This document shows, piece by piece, positions 27,620 through 37,386 of a stretch of 64,000 nucleotides of DNA. A program made the translations under genes and the position numbers. Origin of the DNA: an uncultured Eubacteriales bacterium (GTDB taxonomy: Bacteria > Bacillota > Clostridia > Peptostreptococcales > Anaerovoracaceae); assembly GCA_902801255.1 (NCBI GenBank), contig CADCHO010000002.1:41475-105474 (forward strand), in the 5' to 3' direction. The notes below the pieces were generated by a model. The model had not been told where the DNA came from, made no database searches, and was given only the letters and a program-made list of their open reading frames with translations. How positions within the stretch are numbered: the stretch's first letter is position 1; every line of letters begins with the position of its first letter.

Positions 27620-29488
27620 ATGTGTGGAATAGTAGGATTTACCGGAAGGCAGCAGGCAGCGCCTATATTGCTTAACGGTCTGTCAAAACTGGAATACAGA
27701 GGATACGATTCTGCCGGGCTTGCCGTACGTGACGGGGAGTCGCTTGCCGAGGTCGTGAAAGCAACCGGCAAGCTGAAGAATCTGGCGGAAAAGATCGACA
27801 ACGGAAAAGCTCTTCCGGGAACATGCGGCATAGGACATACAAGATGGGCAACACACGGTGAGCCTTCTCAGAACAACGCGCATCCGCACGTCAGCGGCAA
27901 TGCTGCAGGTTCAGCATCGGGACCGGTCGAATCTGATGTTGTGGGAGTTCATAACGGCATAATTGAGAATTATGAGGAGCTGAAAGCAAAGCTCGTAAGC
28001 CAGGGCTATGCATTTTACAGCTCGACAGATACCGAAGTTGCCATAAAACTTGTCGATTATTATTACAAGAAATATAAGATCGGACCTATCGACGCCATCA
28101 ACAGAATGATGGTTCGTGTAAGAGGTTCATATGCCCTTGCTCTGATGTTCAAGGACTATCCGGGTGAGATCTACGCTGCCCGCAAGGACAGCCCGATGGT
28201 AATCGGAACAGCAGACGGAGAGTCGTTCCTCGCATCCGACGTACCGGCTCTTCTGAAGTATACCCGTGACATCTATTACATTGATGACCTTCACTCGGTA
28301 AGGATACTTCCGGGCGAACTTCACTTCTTCGACCTAAACGGCGATGAGGTCGAAGTGGAACAGAAGCATATCACATGGGATGCTGAAGCGGCTGAAAAGG
28401 GCGGATTTGAGCACTTCATGATCAAAGAGATCCATGAGCAGCCTAAAGCTATACGCGACACCCTCAGCAGCGTGATACATGACGGACAGATAGATCTTTC
28501 TGCTGCCGGACTCACGCCGGATGTGCTGTCAGGCATAAGCGGGATACACATCGTTGCATGCGGCTCTGCATGGCATGCCGGAATGGTGGGCAAGTATGTC
28601 ATAGAGGATCTCGCGGAGATCCCGGTAAGTACCGAGATCGCATCCGAATTCAGATATAAAAAGATACTTATCGACAAGGATGCACTTGTGATAATCATCT
28701 CACAGTCCGGAGAAACCGCTGACACGCTTGCAGCACTCAGAGCAGCTAAGGCAAAAGGCATCCGCACACTGGGTATCGTCAATGTAGTCGGCTCCACCAT
28801 AGCAAGAGAGGCTGACAACGTGCTGTACACACTGGCAGGCCCGGAGATCGCTGTAGCCACCACAAAGGCATACAGTGCGCAGCTGGCTGCGCTGTACACT
28901 CTGGCTGTTGCTCTTGGAGAAGCAAAGGGAAAGATCAGCGAACCGGATTACAAATACTATATCGAGGAACTGCAGGCTCTGCCTGACAAAATAGAAAAAG
29001 CTCTTGAAGCCAAGGAAAGGATACAGTGGTTCGCAGCTAAATACTCGAATGCGCGCGACGTGTTCTTCCTCGGAAGGGGACTTGATTATGCGATAAGCCT
29101 TGAGGGAAGCCTCAAGATGAAAGAGATCAGCTACATCCACAGCGAAGCATATGCAGCAGGAGAGCTGAAGCACGGGACGATCAGTCTGGTAGAGAACGGA
29201 ATCCTTGTAATCGGACTGCTGACACAGGGAGATCTGCTCGAGAAGACTGTCAGCAACATGGCAGAGTGCAAGGCTCGTGGAGCATACCTGCTTGGCGTGA
29301 CTACCGAAGGCAGATATAACGTGGAAGACTCGGTCAATTTCACAATTTACGTACCGAGGGCAGACGAACACTTCGTCGGAAGCCTGGCTGTAATACCTCT
29401 GCAGCTGCTCGGGTATTATATCAGCGTTGCAAAGGGCCTCGATGTGGACAAGCCGCGTAACCTCGCAAAATCAGTTACCGTTGAATAG
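27620..29488 (+). CDS. glmS: Glutamine-fructose-6-phosphate aminotransferase (isomerizing)
   Basis: A 622-residue enzyme making glucosamine-6-phosphate for peptidoglycan. The glutaminase domain begins MCGIVGF (Cys2 nucleophile), with GHTRWATHG and a slightly extended loop near residue 90-105. Two SIS isomerase domains follow (ACGSAWHAG, ISQSGETADTLAAL, and the C-terminal DKPRNLAKSVTVE). It starts three bases after the pyrG stop with its AAAAGGAG site inside pyrG. I see no space for a glmS ribozyme, because only three bases separate the genes. The transcription terminator appears to lie inside the convergent LysR gene. Confidence 0.97.
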   Translation: MCGIVGFTGRQQAAPILLNGLSKLEYRGYDSAGLAVRDGESLAEVVKATGKLKNLAEKIDNGKALPGTCGIGHTRWATHGEPSQNNAHPHVSGNAAGSASGPVESDVVGVHNGIIENYEELKAKLVSQGYAFYSSTDTEVAIKLVDYYYKKYKIGPIDAINRMMVRVRGSYALALMFKDYPGEIYAARKDSPMVIGTADGESFLASDVPALLKYTRDIYYIDDLHSVRILPGELHFFDLNGDEVEVEQKHITWDAEAAEKGGFEHFMIKEIHEQPKAIRDTLSSVIHDGQIDLSAAGLTPDVLSGISGIHIVACGSAWHAGMVGKYVIEDLAEIPVSTEIASEFRYKKILIDKDALVIIISQSGETADTLAALRAAKAKGIRTLGIVNVVGSTIAREADNVLYTLAGPEIAVATTKAYSAQLAALYTLAVALGEAKGKISEPDYKYYIEELQALPDKIEKALEAKERIQWFAAKYSNARDVFFLGRGLDYAISLEGSLKMKEISYIHSEAYAAGELKHGTISLVENGILVIGLLTQGDLLEKTVSNMAECKARGAYLLGVTTEGRYNVEDSVNFTIYVPRADEHFVGSLAVIPLQLLGYYISVAKGLDVDKPRNLAKSVTVE

Positions 29489-29491
29489 AAA

Positions 29492-30361
29492 TTACCGGAC
29501 GTTTTCTTTAAGATATGATATTACGGAGCGGGCTAAAGGGCCCGCTTCTTTTATTGATTTAATGCCAATACCAAGCGTTCTGTATGACTCTGGATCGAGC
29601 ATGCGGCTGTCATATTCTCCCGGATGCTTCTCTACTATAAGTTCAGGAAGAACAGCTATGCCGAGTCCATGCTGCACCATCGACAGCACGGCAAAGTCGT
29701 CCCTGAAATAGTACTTTACTTCAGGAGCAAATCCGGCCTGATCAAATACCTTACGCACATCGCGGTCGTAGGACTGATATGTCATGATGAGAGGATAGTC
29801 CCTGAGAACGTCCACCGGAACATAGTCATAATCGCTGAGATCATGCTTATCTGAGAAAACCACAAGCATCGGATCATCCAGAAGAGGAATGAAGTCGATG
29901 GATTTACGCTCCGGTTCGCTGAGGAGAGCGATGTCAAGAGAGCCATCGGCAATTCCATGCTCCATCTCATCCTGACCGCTTTCCACTATCTCGAATACCA
30001 CTTCCGGGTAGTTGTCCTGGAAATAATCAAGCAGCTGTGGCAGCCAGGAAGTGGAAGTACTTACGAAGGTACCTATCCTTATGGTGCCCCGCTTTATACC
30101 GCTTATATCCGCTATCTCCTGAAAGAACTTCTCTTCATGAGCTCGCATGGCCCGCATCGTCGGGAGCAGCTGAAGAGCCTCCCGTGTCGGTTCAACACCT
30201 TTCTTTGTTTTGATCAGGAGAGGGAATCCTATCTCATCCTCAAAGGACTTAACCATCTGAGTCAGATTTGACTGCGTATAGCCGAGGATCTCTCCTGCCT
30301 TTGTGAGACTCCCGCTGTCTATTGCGGTGAGCAGCACCTGTATCATCTTCTGCGTGTTCAT
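29492..30361 (-). CDS. LysR-family regulator, paralogue 1
   Basis: A 289-residue LysR protein with winged helix (MNTQKMIQVLLTAIDSGSLTKAGEIL) and an effector domain. The frame opens at a GTG at 30373, but a GGAGG site sits seven bases before the ATG at 30361, which also matches the start of its paralogue at 41070-41939; the two align from end to end with only a one-residue offset. It is divergent from a 31-residue hydrophobic peptide and a BrnQ carrier, a usual arrangement for a LysR target. The effector is unknown. Confidence 0.9.
   Translation of the reverse strand: MNTQKMIQVLLTAIDSGSLTKAGEILGYTQSNLTQMVKSFEDEIGFPLLIKTKKGVEPTREALQLLPTMRAMRAHEEKFFQEIADISGIKRGTIRIGTFVSTSTSWLPQLLDYFQDNYPEVVFEIVESGQDEMEHGIADGSLDIALLSEPERKSIDFIPLLDDPMLVVFSDKHDLSDYDYVPVDVLRDYPLIMTYQSYDRDVRKVFDQAGFAPEVKYYFRDDFAVLSMVQHGLGIAVLPELIVEKHPGEYDSRMLDPESYRTLGIGIKSIKEAGPLARSVISYLKENVR
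29527..29555 (+). terminator. Terminator of the glnN-glmS unit, inside the convergent lysR coding region
   Basis: AGCGGGC (29527-29533), loop TAAAGG, GCCCGCT (29540-29546), then TCTTTTATT. It lies 38 bases after the glmS stop but within the last codons of the opposite-strand LysR gene. Confidence 0.8.
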
Positions 30362-30561
30362 AAGCGCCTCCACGGACTCGCCTGATTGGGCCGGATTTTA
30401 TCTCTGGATGTTTTTCTAATAAAATACTAATCATTAAGCAAATTAATATCAAGCATCATATCCATTAATTTTTCGTTTCTTATGAGCCGGGTTATATTGA
30501 TATCAGAAAGAAGGACCACAAAGGTCATGGAGATAAAAGACCAACAAAAGGAGGTAACAAA

Positions 30562-30657
30562 ATGGATATTCTCATCACAATGGCTTACACAGCACTCATG
30601 ACATTCGTTATGGTCAAGGTAACTGAAATCGTTCCTTCGGACGATAAAAGAAAATAG
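30562..30657 (+). CDS. 31-residue hydrophobic peptide beside LysR paralogue 1
   Basis: An ATG at 30562 preceded by AAAAGGAGGTAAC, one of the best ribosome sites in the window, encodes MDILITMAYTALMTFVMVK followed by a charged tail ending SDDKRK. Residues 3-21 could span the membrane once. It is divergent from LysR paralogue 1 and lies 114 bases before brnQ. A second LysR paralogue also has a short hydrophobic peptide beside it. Function unknown; possibilities include a membrane regulator peptide or leader peptide. Confidence 0.65.
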   Translation: MDILITMAYTALMTFVMVKVTEIVPSDDKRK

Positions 30658-30681
30658 ACCTTTCAAAATTCAATAGCAGAT

Positions 30682-30722
30682 GCGGAGGCGATGGCGGTGT
30701 TTTAGCTGCCGTCGCTTTCCGC
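30682..30722 (+). other. GC-rich hairpin between the small peptide and brnQ
   Basis: GCGGA/TCCGC outer arms with an inner GGCGATGGC/GCCGTCGC pairing, without a following T run. It may stabilise the peptide transcript or act as an attenuator before brnQ. Confidence 0.45.
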
Positions 30723-30738
30723 ATAAAAAGGAAGGTAG

Positions 30739-30744
30739 TATAAT
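30739..30744 (+). promoter_or_regulatory. Possible -10 box for brnQ
   Basis: TATAAT in the context TAGTATAATATG, 28 bases before the brnQ start, without a clear -35 hexamer. Confidence 0.35.
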
Positions 30745-30771
30745 ATGCAATTGAATGAGAGAGGTTAAAAA

Positions 30772-32103
30772 ATGAAGAGGGATCTTGGAGCTAAGGAATT
30801 GCTGGTAATGGGAGGAGCGTTGTTTTCGATGCACTTCGGTGCAGCGTGCATGCTGTTTCCCGTGCAGTGGGGCAAGGATGCAGGAATTGCGCTCTGGCTG
30901 GTATTCGCAGGAGTAGCGCTCTCGGGAGTACTTCTCCCGTATTTCGGTTATCTGGCTCTTGTAAAGGGTAATGGAACCTTCCTGGAAATAACAAAGAGGA
31001 TCTCCCCGAAATTCGGGACATTCTTTGCAGCACTGACAATATTCGTCATAGGTCCGTTATACATGGTGCCGAGAATGAGCGCCGCGGCCTGGGCGGCCAT
31101 AGTGCAGATCACAGGACTTGAAACAGAGAGCATGCTTCCTGTAGTGCTGTTCTCGATCGTTTACTATCTGATTACTTACTGGTTTGTTGTAAATCCGGGA
31201 GAGGTGATGGATAAGATAGGAAAAATCCTGTTCCCGGTACTTCTTGTTGTAGTTACAGCGGTCATCGTAAAAAGCCTTGTGACGCCTATATCCCGCGAGT
31301 GGGCTGCGCCGTCATTTGACCAGAATCCTGTGATATATGGCTTTCTCCAGGGTTATGCAACAGCCGACCTTCAATGTGCGCTGCTTTTCGGAATCGTTGT
31401 GGTGCAGGGAATCCGGAATGCCGGTATAGGCGAGAAGTCGATCAATAAAAACCTGATAAAGATTGGAATCATCGGATTGGGCCTTCTGCTGGTGACTATT
31501 CTAGGTCACATGATAGCAGGCGCCAACACCGGCGGTACGATAGATCTGACACTTTCAGCCCTCTATACCGAAATGGTGCTGGTGCTGTGGGGCAAGGCCG
31601 GAGGAATACTGTTCAATATTGCGCTTGTTGCAGCAGCACTTACGACAGCCGTTGGCGCAGTCTCATCGACCTCTGAGATCTGGGAAGAGATCCTGCATGA
31701 AAAAAACGGTAAGCTTTATACCTACAGAAACTTCTGCATAGTATCCTGCGTGCTTTCGTGTATCGTTTCGTTTGCAGATCTCGATACGATCGTTAAAGTG
31801 GTAGGACCTGTACTGGATGCCTGCTACCCGGCGGCAATAGTCATTGCAATGTATTACTGCCTTTGCAGAAACAATACTTCACAGGCAAATCTCAGGGCAG
31901 CAAAGTGGGCGTTTATAGTCACTTTTGTCATAAGCGTTGTTGAGCTGATATCAAGATACAGTGAGATGTTCGGACTCGGATGGAGCTGGGCGGAAAGACT
32001 GTACGGCAGCCTGTCACTCTCCGCTTACAGCCTTGGATGGCTGCCTGTATGCATCGTAGTATATGCAGCTGTACGCCTTTTGCCGCGCCAGTCGCACGGT
32101 TAA
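30772..32103 (+). CDS. brnQ: Branched-chain amino acid carrier BrnQ (LIVCS family)
   Basis: A 443-residue carrier with about 12 membrane helices. The start LGAKELLVMGGALFSMHFGA matches the first helix region of BrnQ, IGPLYMVPRMSA matches GPLFATPRT of E. coli BrnQ, and GYATADLQCALLFGIVVVQGIR matches its mid-protein helix. It imports leucine, isoleucine and valine with Na+ or H+. Stickland fermenters use these as electron donors, which fits the window. A GAGAGG site precedes the ATG. The upstream LysR and peptide genes are candidates for its control. Confidence 0.9.
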   Translation: MKRDLGAKELLVMGGALFSMHFGAACMLFPVQWGKDAGIALWLVFAGVALSGVLLPYFGYLALVKGNGTFLEITKRISPKFGTFFAALTIFVIGPLYMVPRMSAAAWAAIVQITGLETESMLPVVLFSIVYYLITYWFVVNPGEVMDKIGKILFPVLLVVVTAVIVKSLVTPISREWAAPSFDQNPVIYGFLQGYATADLQCALLFGIVVVQGIRNAGIGEKSINKNLIKIGIIGLGLLLVTILGHMIAGANTGGTIDLTLSALYTEMVLVLWGKAGGILFNIALVAAALTTAVGAVSSTSEIWEEILHEKNGKLYTYRNFCIVSCVLSCIVSFADLDTIVKVVGPVLDACYPAAIVIAMYYCLCRNNTSQANLRAAKWAFIVTFVISVVELISRYSEMFGLGWSWAERLYGSLSLSAYSLGWLPVCIVVYAAVRLLPRQSHG

Positions 32104-32121
32104 TTAAAAATGTAATCTGAA

Positions 32122-32153
32122 AATGGCCGGAGACCATCTCCGGTCATTTTTTG
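32122..32153 (+). terminator. Terminator after brnQ
   Basis: AATG-G-CCGGAG / CTCCGG-T-CATT stem with a short loop, followed by TTTTTTG. Confidence 0.88.
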
Positions 32154-32335
32154 TTTGTAATGTCAGGCTACAAAGCATGGATTTAGAGAAGAAGGTTGAA
32201 TATCTAATGCCTTTAGGACTGAATTTTCAAGACAAATTCAAATAAATCTTGAAAATAATGGATATTAATCAAGCAGGTTCAAGAATCATCGCAACGATTT
32301 CCTAAGATTGCTAAAGAATGCGGATTCCCTTATAT

Positions 32336-32345
32336 GTGCTATAAT
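32336..32345 (+). promoter_or_regulatory. Extended -10 promoter for tex
   Basis: TGTGCTATAAT gives a TGN extended -10 at 32340-32345, 78 bases before the tex start; no good -35 is needed for this class. Confidence 0.5.
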
Positions 32346-32422
32346 AAATGGGTTGCTGCGGTATGGATTGGTATGGACTATAGGCCGCAGAAAGAACATT
32401 AGAAACAAGAGAGGTTATATAT

Positions 32423-34600
32423 TTGGAAAATATTCTGAAAAAGATAGCTGATGAACTGGGGATAAAGCTATGGCAGGCTGAGGCGGCAACGGAGCTGATC
32501 GACAGCGGCTGTACTATCCCGTTCATCGCACGTTACCGTAAGGAAGCGACCGGGGCTATGGACGATGAGGTGCTTCGCAGCTTTGACGAAAGGTTGAAAT
32601 ACCTGCGAAATCTTGAAGACCGAAAGCAGACTGTGCTGGCGGCGATAGAAGAGCAGGGGAAGCTTACGGATGAGCTAAAGGCAAAGATAGAAGCTGCAGA
32701 TACTGCTGCTGTCCTTGAAGATCTGTACAGGCCATATAAGCCAAAGAGAAAAACTCGTGCGAGTGTCGCCAGGGAAAAAGGTTTGCAGGGGCTCGCTGAC
32801 TATCTGCTGTCAAAAAATGCAAAGGATGATCCTGCAAAGGAGGCAGAGAAATACATCTCTGAAGAAAAGGAGATACCTGATGCACAGACCGCTCTGGGGA
32901 TGGCACAGGATATAATTGCAGACGATATGTCCGATGATGCCGATATAAGAGCATGGATAAGAAAGAAGACACTCGAAAAAGGATTCATAACTTGCGGGCT
33001 TGGCGCAGAGGGCAAGAAACTCGTCGAAGCCGGAGAACGCTCGGTGTATGAGAACTACTATGAGTACAGCGAAGCAGTATCGAAGATACCGGGGCACAGA
33101 GTGCTTGCGATAAACCGCGGAGAAAAGGAGAAAGTGCTTTCGGTATCCGTGGATGCTCCTGAAGAAGAAATAGACAGATTTTTAAAGCGCAGGATGCTGC
33201 GCGGAGTAACGGATGTCTGTGCGCCATACGTTGAAGCTGCGGTCGAAGACGGATACAAGAGACTTATTGCTCAATCAATTGAGACGGAGATACGCGGCAG
33301 CCTGACTGAGGCAGCTGAGGAAGGTGCGATAAAGGTATTCGGATCAAACCTGGAGCAGCTTCTGATGCAGCCACCGATGAAGGAGAAGACCGTGCTCGGA
33401 TGGGATCCGGCTTTCAGGACCGGATGTAAGCTTGCCGTATGTGACCCGACAGGCAAGATACTGAAGACTGCAGTGATATATCCGACTGCGCCGCAGAACA
33501 GAGTGGCAGAGGCTGTAAAGGTTCTCGAAGAGCTCTGTGACAAATATAACGTTGACATCATTTCGGTCGGAAACGGTACCGCATCAAGGGAATCTGAAAA
33601 GATAATTGCTGACTTCATACGTGACTATGACAGGAAAAGGCGCGGAAGAAAGCTGCAGTACGCAATAGTCAACGAGGCCGGTGCATCTGTTTATTCCGCA
33701 AGCAAGCTTGCGACCCAGGAGCACCCCGACCTCAACGTAGGGGAGAGAAGTTCAGCTTCGATCGCCCGCAGGCTGCAGGATCCGCTTTCCGAACTCGTAA
33801 AGATCGATCCTAAGGCGATAGGCGTCGGACAGTATCAGCATGACATGAACCAGAAGCGTCTTGGAGAGGTGCTGACAGCAGTCGTTGAAAAATGCGTAAA
33901 CATGGTAGGTGTTGACCTCAATACGGCATCACCTTCTCTTCTTGGCTATGTTTCGGGCATCAGCAAACAGATAGCTGCAAACATCGTTGCTTACAGGGAT
34001 GAGAACGGAAGATTCAGCACGCGTAAAGAGCTGCTGAAAGTCCCGAAGCTTGGGCCTAAGGCTTTTGAGCAGTGCGCAGGCTTCCTAAGGATCGCGGACG
34101 GAAGTGAACCGCTCGATGCCACATCCGTGCATCCTGAGAGTTACGATGCTGCCAGAGCCATACTTAAAGAATACGGTTTTGATGTAAAAGACATAACTGC
34201 CGGAAAGGTCAAAGATCTTGCATCGAGGAAGGATGTCGCGGAAAAGCTGGGCATCGGAAAGTACACATTTGCCGATATAGCCGCAGAACTCGAAAAACCG
34301 GGAAGGGATCCGAGAGAAGATGTGCAGGCGCCTGTTCTCAGAAGCGACGTGCTGGAGATGTCAGATCTGGTTCCCGGCATGGAGCTGAAAGGAACTGTGC
34401 GCAACATAGTTGATTTCGGTGCATTCGTGGATATCGGAGTGCATCAGGATGGCCTCGTGCATATATCCGAGCTGGCTGACAGATACGTGAAGCATCCGCT
34501 TGATGTCGTCAAAGTAGGGGATATAGTGAACGTTAAAGTGCTGTCGATAGACGAAAAACGCGGAAAGATAGCGCTGTCAATGAAATCAGCCGGTAAATAG
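32423..34600 (+). CDS. tex: Tex-family RNA-binding transcription accessory protein
   Basis: A 725-residue nucleic-acid-binding protein. In order: an N-terminal helical region (LWQAEAATELIDSGCTIPFIARYRKEATGAMDD region), the YqgF/RNase H-like domain (GWDPAFRTGCKLAV, ISVGNGTASRE), helix-hairpin-helix motifs (LGYVSGISKQIA, LLKVPKLGPKAFEQ) and a C-terminal S1 domain (GTVRNIVDFGAFVDIG). The start is TTG at 32423 after GAGAGG. The protein is nearly universal in Firmicutes and affects transcription and toxin or stress gene expression. It is apparently transcribed with the thioesterase gene 31 bases later. Confidence 0.96.
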   Translation: MENILKKIADELGIKLWQAEAATELIDSGCTIPFIARYRKEATGAMDDEVLRSFDERLKYLRNLEDRKQTVLAAIEEQGKLTDELKAKIEAADTAAVLEDLYRPYKPKRKTRASVAREKGLQGLADYLLSKNAKDDPAKEAEKYISEEKEIPDAQTALGMAQDIIADDMSDDADIRAWIRKKTLEKGFITCGLGAEGKKLVEAGERSVYENYYEYSEAVSKIPGHRVLAINRGEKEKVLSVSVDAPEEEIDRFLKRRMLRGVTDVCAPYVEAAVEDGYKRLIAQSIETEIRGSLTEAAEEGAIKVFGSNLEQLLMQPPMKEKTVLGWDPAFRTGCKLAVCDPTGKILKTAVIYPTAPQNRVAEAVKVLEELCDKYNVDIISVGNGTASRESEKIIADFIRDYDRKRRGRKLQYAIVNEAGASVYSASKLATQEHPDLNVGERSSASIARRLQDPLSELVKIDPKAIGVGQYQHDMNQKRLGEVLTAVVEKCVNMVGVDLNTASPSLLGYVSGISKQIAANIVAYRDENGRFSTRKELLKVPKLGPKAFEQCAGFLRIADGSEPLDATSVHPESYDAARAILKEYGFDVKDITAGKVKDLASRKDVAEKLGIGKYTFADIAAELEKPGRDPREDVQAPVLRSDVLEMSDLVPGMELKGTVRNIVDFGAFVDIGVHQDGLVHISELADRYVKHPLDVVKVGDIVNVKVLSIDEKRGKIALSMKSAGK

Positions 34601-34631
34601 GAACAAAATGACAAGGAGATGATTGTTACAG

Positions 34632-35345
34632 ATGAAACTGGTAAAAAAAGACAGATTGGCAGCAAGCAACTGCGGAGCTGATGTAAAGTTTTCCGTTGAA
34701 GGAGCTTTCCGCATCGTGGAGGACATGGTCACCGAACTTATGGGGGACCAGCATATTGACGGAGTCACATGCATGCGCGAATACGGCGGAATGTGGGTAT
34801 TCGTCCGTAACAGAATCGAGATGCCGCAGGCTCTTGCGTGGATGGACGAGTACACAGCCACCAGCTATATAAGTTCATTCTCAAAAATCAGACTGTACAT
34901 AGATACCGTGCTTCAGAAAGCGGACGGCAGCATTGCGCTCAAATCCAGACTCGAGCTCTGCGCGGTAGACCTGGAGACCGGTAAGATCAGAAAGTCGGAT
35001 AGTGTTGGAGTAGGAGAAAAGACTCCTGCTGAGGAGCCTATGTTTGAGATTGCTTATACAAAGGAAAAACCTGTACGCGGAGACCTGATCGATGAGATCA
35101 CAGTGCGCTCTGCAGATATCGATTACTGTCACCATACCAATAACGTTGCGTATGTGCGTTACTTTGTTAATCAGATAGATGTCGATGATCTGATCGGGAA
35201 TCCGGTCAAGACCATTGAGGTACAGTATGCGGCCCAGACACATGAGGGCGACAGACTCAGCATGTATCGCTGTGATTCTGAAAACGAAGCCTATGTTATA
35301 GAAAAGGACGGCGGCAAAGTCGTCAGCTGCATCATAACGAGATAA
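34632..35345 (+). CDS. Acyl-ACP thioesterase family protein
   Basis: A 237-residue double-hotdog thioesterase (PF01643-like). The N-terminal hotdog carries YGGMWVFVRNRIEM. The C-terminal hotdog carries ADIDYCHHTNNVAYVRYF, which matches the Asp/Asn-His-NN catalytic motif of plant-type FatA/B relatives in anaerobes. It releases fatty acids from ACP in the cytosol. AAGGAG lies 13 bases before the ATG at 34632 but 4-5 before an in-frame TTG at 34623, so the start could be three codons earlier. It lies between tex and ftsH. Confidence 0.85.
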   Translation: MKLVKKDRLAASNCGADVKFSVEGAFRIVEDMVTELMGDQHIDGVTCMREYGGMWVFVRNRIEMPQALAWMDEYTATSYISSFSKIRLYIDTVLQKADGSIALKSRLELCAVDLETGKIRKSDSVGVGEKTPAEEPMFEIAYTKEKPVRGDLIDEITVRSADIDYCHHTNNVAYVRYFVNQIDVDDLIGNPVKTIEVQYAAQTHEGDRLSMYRCDSENEAYVIEKDGGKVVSCIITR

Positions 35346-35396
35346 ACGATATGTCAGAAAATGATAAAGGAATTTAAGTAAAGACAGGAGAAAGCA

Positions 35397-37217
35397 ATGA
35401 ACGAAGTAAAGAATCCAAGAAAACCGCTGATAGTTTTCTATATAATCATGCTGCTTGTCATGTTTGCGTTCAATTCCCTGATAGCTCCGATGCTTGCTGA
35501 AGAGCCTAAGATCAAGGATGTGGACTACGGCACGTTCATGACCATGACTGAAGAAGGCAAAATAGGATCGGTTCAGGTCGAAGAAAACCAGATATTATTC
35601 ACCAGCAAGGACGGCAAGGATGTGTACCGCACCGGAGTGATGAACGATCCTGACCTTGTCAACCGCCTGCACGCATCAGGCGCAGAGTTCACAACCAAGA
35701 TTGTAAAGCAGATGTCCCCGCTGGCTAGCTTCTTCCTGAGCTGGATACTGCCGATCTTCATATTCATCGCTCTTGGACAGTTCCTGAGCAAGAGGATGAT
35801 GGACAAAGCCGGCGGCCCGGGATCCATGATGTTCAACATGGGCAAGAGCAATGCCAGAGTCTATGTAAAGTCCTCCGACGGAATCAAATTCGATGACGTT
35901 GAAGGTGTTGACGAGGCAGAAGAAAATCTTCAGGAGATAGTGGACTATCTGCATGATCCTGCAAAGTACAAGGATATCGGAGCATCGATGCCGAAAGGCG
36001 TACTGCTGGTAGGCCCTCCGGGAACAGGAAAGACCATGCTTGCCAAGGCTGTTGCAGGCGAAGCAAATGTACCGTTCTTCTCGATGTCGGGTTCTGAATT
36101 CGTAGAGATGTTTGTCGGCATGGGTGCGTCAAAGGTCCGCGACCTGTTCAAACAGGCTAAAGAGAAGGCGCCTTGTATCGTATTCATCGATGAGATAGAT
36201 GCGATCGGACAGAAAAGAAACAGCGGCAATTTCGGAGGCAACGATGAGAGAGAGCAGACGCTCAACCAGCTGCTGACAGAAATGGACGGATTTGAAGGCA
36301 ACAGCGGAGTCATAATCCTCGCAGCGACCAACAGACCTGAGTCGCTCGATCCGGCTCTCACCAGACCGGGACGTTTCGACCGTACAGTACCTGTAGAGCT
36401 GCCTGATCTCAAAGGCAGGGAAGCAATTCTCAAAGTACATGCCGCAAAGGTCAAGACTGAAGATAATATCGATTACTCGGTTATCGCGCGCATGGCAGCT
36501 GGGGCATCCGGAGCAGAACTTGCGAATATAGTAAATGAAGCAGCACTCCGCGCGGTAAGAGACGGACGCAAAGCTGCATCGCAGACTGACTTTGAGGAAA
36601 GCATAGAAGTCGTCATCGCAGGATACGAGAAGAAGAATTCGATACTTACAGATCATGAGAAGAAGGTAGTGGCATATCACGAAATAGGCCATGCTCTTGT
36701 GGCAGCAATGCAGACGCATTCGGCTCCTGTACAGAAGATAACGATCGTACCGCGCACATCAGGCGCCCTCGGATATACGCTTCAGGTCGATGAAGGTGAT
36801 CACTATCTGATGACTAAAGAAGAGCTTGAGAACAAGATAGCTACCCTGACAGGAGGCCGTTCAGCCGAAGAAGTTGCCTTCGGATCTGTCACGACAGGTG
36901 CTTCCAATGACATAGAGCAGGCTACAAAGATCGCACGTACCATGATCACGCGCTTCGGCATGAGCGATGACTTTGACATGGTAGCGATGGAAGCCGTACA
37001 GAATCAGTATCTGGGAGGAGACACTGCACTTTCATGTTCCGCCGAGACACAGACAATAATAGATAAGAAGGTAGTTGAACTTGTAAAGAAGCAGCACGAA
37101 AAAGCCAGAAAGATACTCAGTGATAACCGCGCAAAACTCGATGAACTTGCGGGTTACCTTTATGAAAAGGAGACCATTACAGGCGATGAATTCATGAGCA
37201 TCCTGGAGGCAAAGTGA
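35397..37217 (+). CDS. ftsH: ATP-dependent zinc metalloprotease FtsH
   Basis: A 606-residue membrane AAA+ protease. Two membrane helices (about residues 12-30 and 104-124) flank an external domain. The ATPase has Walker A GPPGTGKT (206-213), Walker [10 protein letters not shown] and the [20 protein letters not shown] region. The protease motif is HEIGH (His428, Glu429, His432), where most FtsH proteins have HEAGH, and the third ligand is in the RFGMSDD region. The C-terminal tail is short. It degrades misassembled membrane proteins. An ACAGGAG site precedes the ATG. Confidence 0.96.
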   Translation: MNEVKNPRKPLIVFYIIMLLVMFAFNSLIAPMLAEEPKIKDVDYGTFMTMTEEGKIGSVQVEENQILFTSKDGKDVYRTGVMNDPDLVNRLHASGAEFTTKIVKQMSPLASFFLSWILPIFIFIALGQFLSKRMMDKAGGPGSMMFNMGKSNARVYVKSSDGIKFDDVEGVDEAEENLQEIVDYLHDPAKYKDIGASMPKGVLLVGPPGTGKTMLAKAVAGEANVPFFSMSGSEFVEMFVGMGASKVRDLFKQAKEKAPCIVFIDEIDAIGQKRNSGNFGGNDEREQTLNQLLTEMDGFEGNSGVIILAATNRPESLDPALTRPGRFDRTVPVELPDLKGREAILKVHAAKVKTEDNIDYSVIARMAAGASGAELANIVNEAALRAVRDGRKAASQTDFEESIEVVIAGYEKKNSILTDHEKKVVAYHEIGHALVAAMQTHSAPVQKITIVPRTSGALGYTLQVDEGDHYLMTKEELENKIATLTGGRSAEEVAFGSVTTGASNDIEQATKIARTMITRFGMSDDFDMVAMEAVQNQYLGGDTALSCSAETQTIIDKKVVELVKKQHEKARKILSDNRAKLDELAGYLYEKETITGDEFMSILEAK

Positions 37218-37337
37218 TGAAGCGCAGAATACGATCGCATTGACGTGGCTGCACTTTATAGACAGATAAAAACTTGTATCCGAAAAAGTACTGTAAAACA
37301 TGCAGGAAATTTGTTATTAATTTATCATGTTGTTTTT

Positions 37338-37366
37338 AAGGAAGATTCTGTGTCTTCCTTTTTTTT
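37338..37366 (+). terminator. Terminator/attenuator between ftsH and sstT
   Basis: AAGGAAGA / TCTTCCTT with a seven-base loop and a run of eight T residues. It ends about 20 bases before the sstT start, so it may also act as an attenuator. Confidence 0.82.
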
Positions 37367-37386
37367 CGGTAAGGAGAAGAGATTAT

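Larger units (their letters stand above)
32104..32422. other. 319-base intergenic region before tex
   Basis: Contains the brnQ terminator and an extended -10 promoter near 32340. The middle (about 32160-32320) is AT-rich and carries no open frame or repeat that I can support. Confidence 0.7.
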
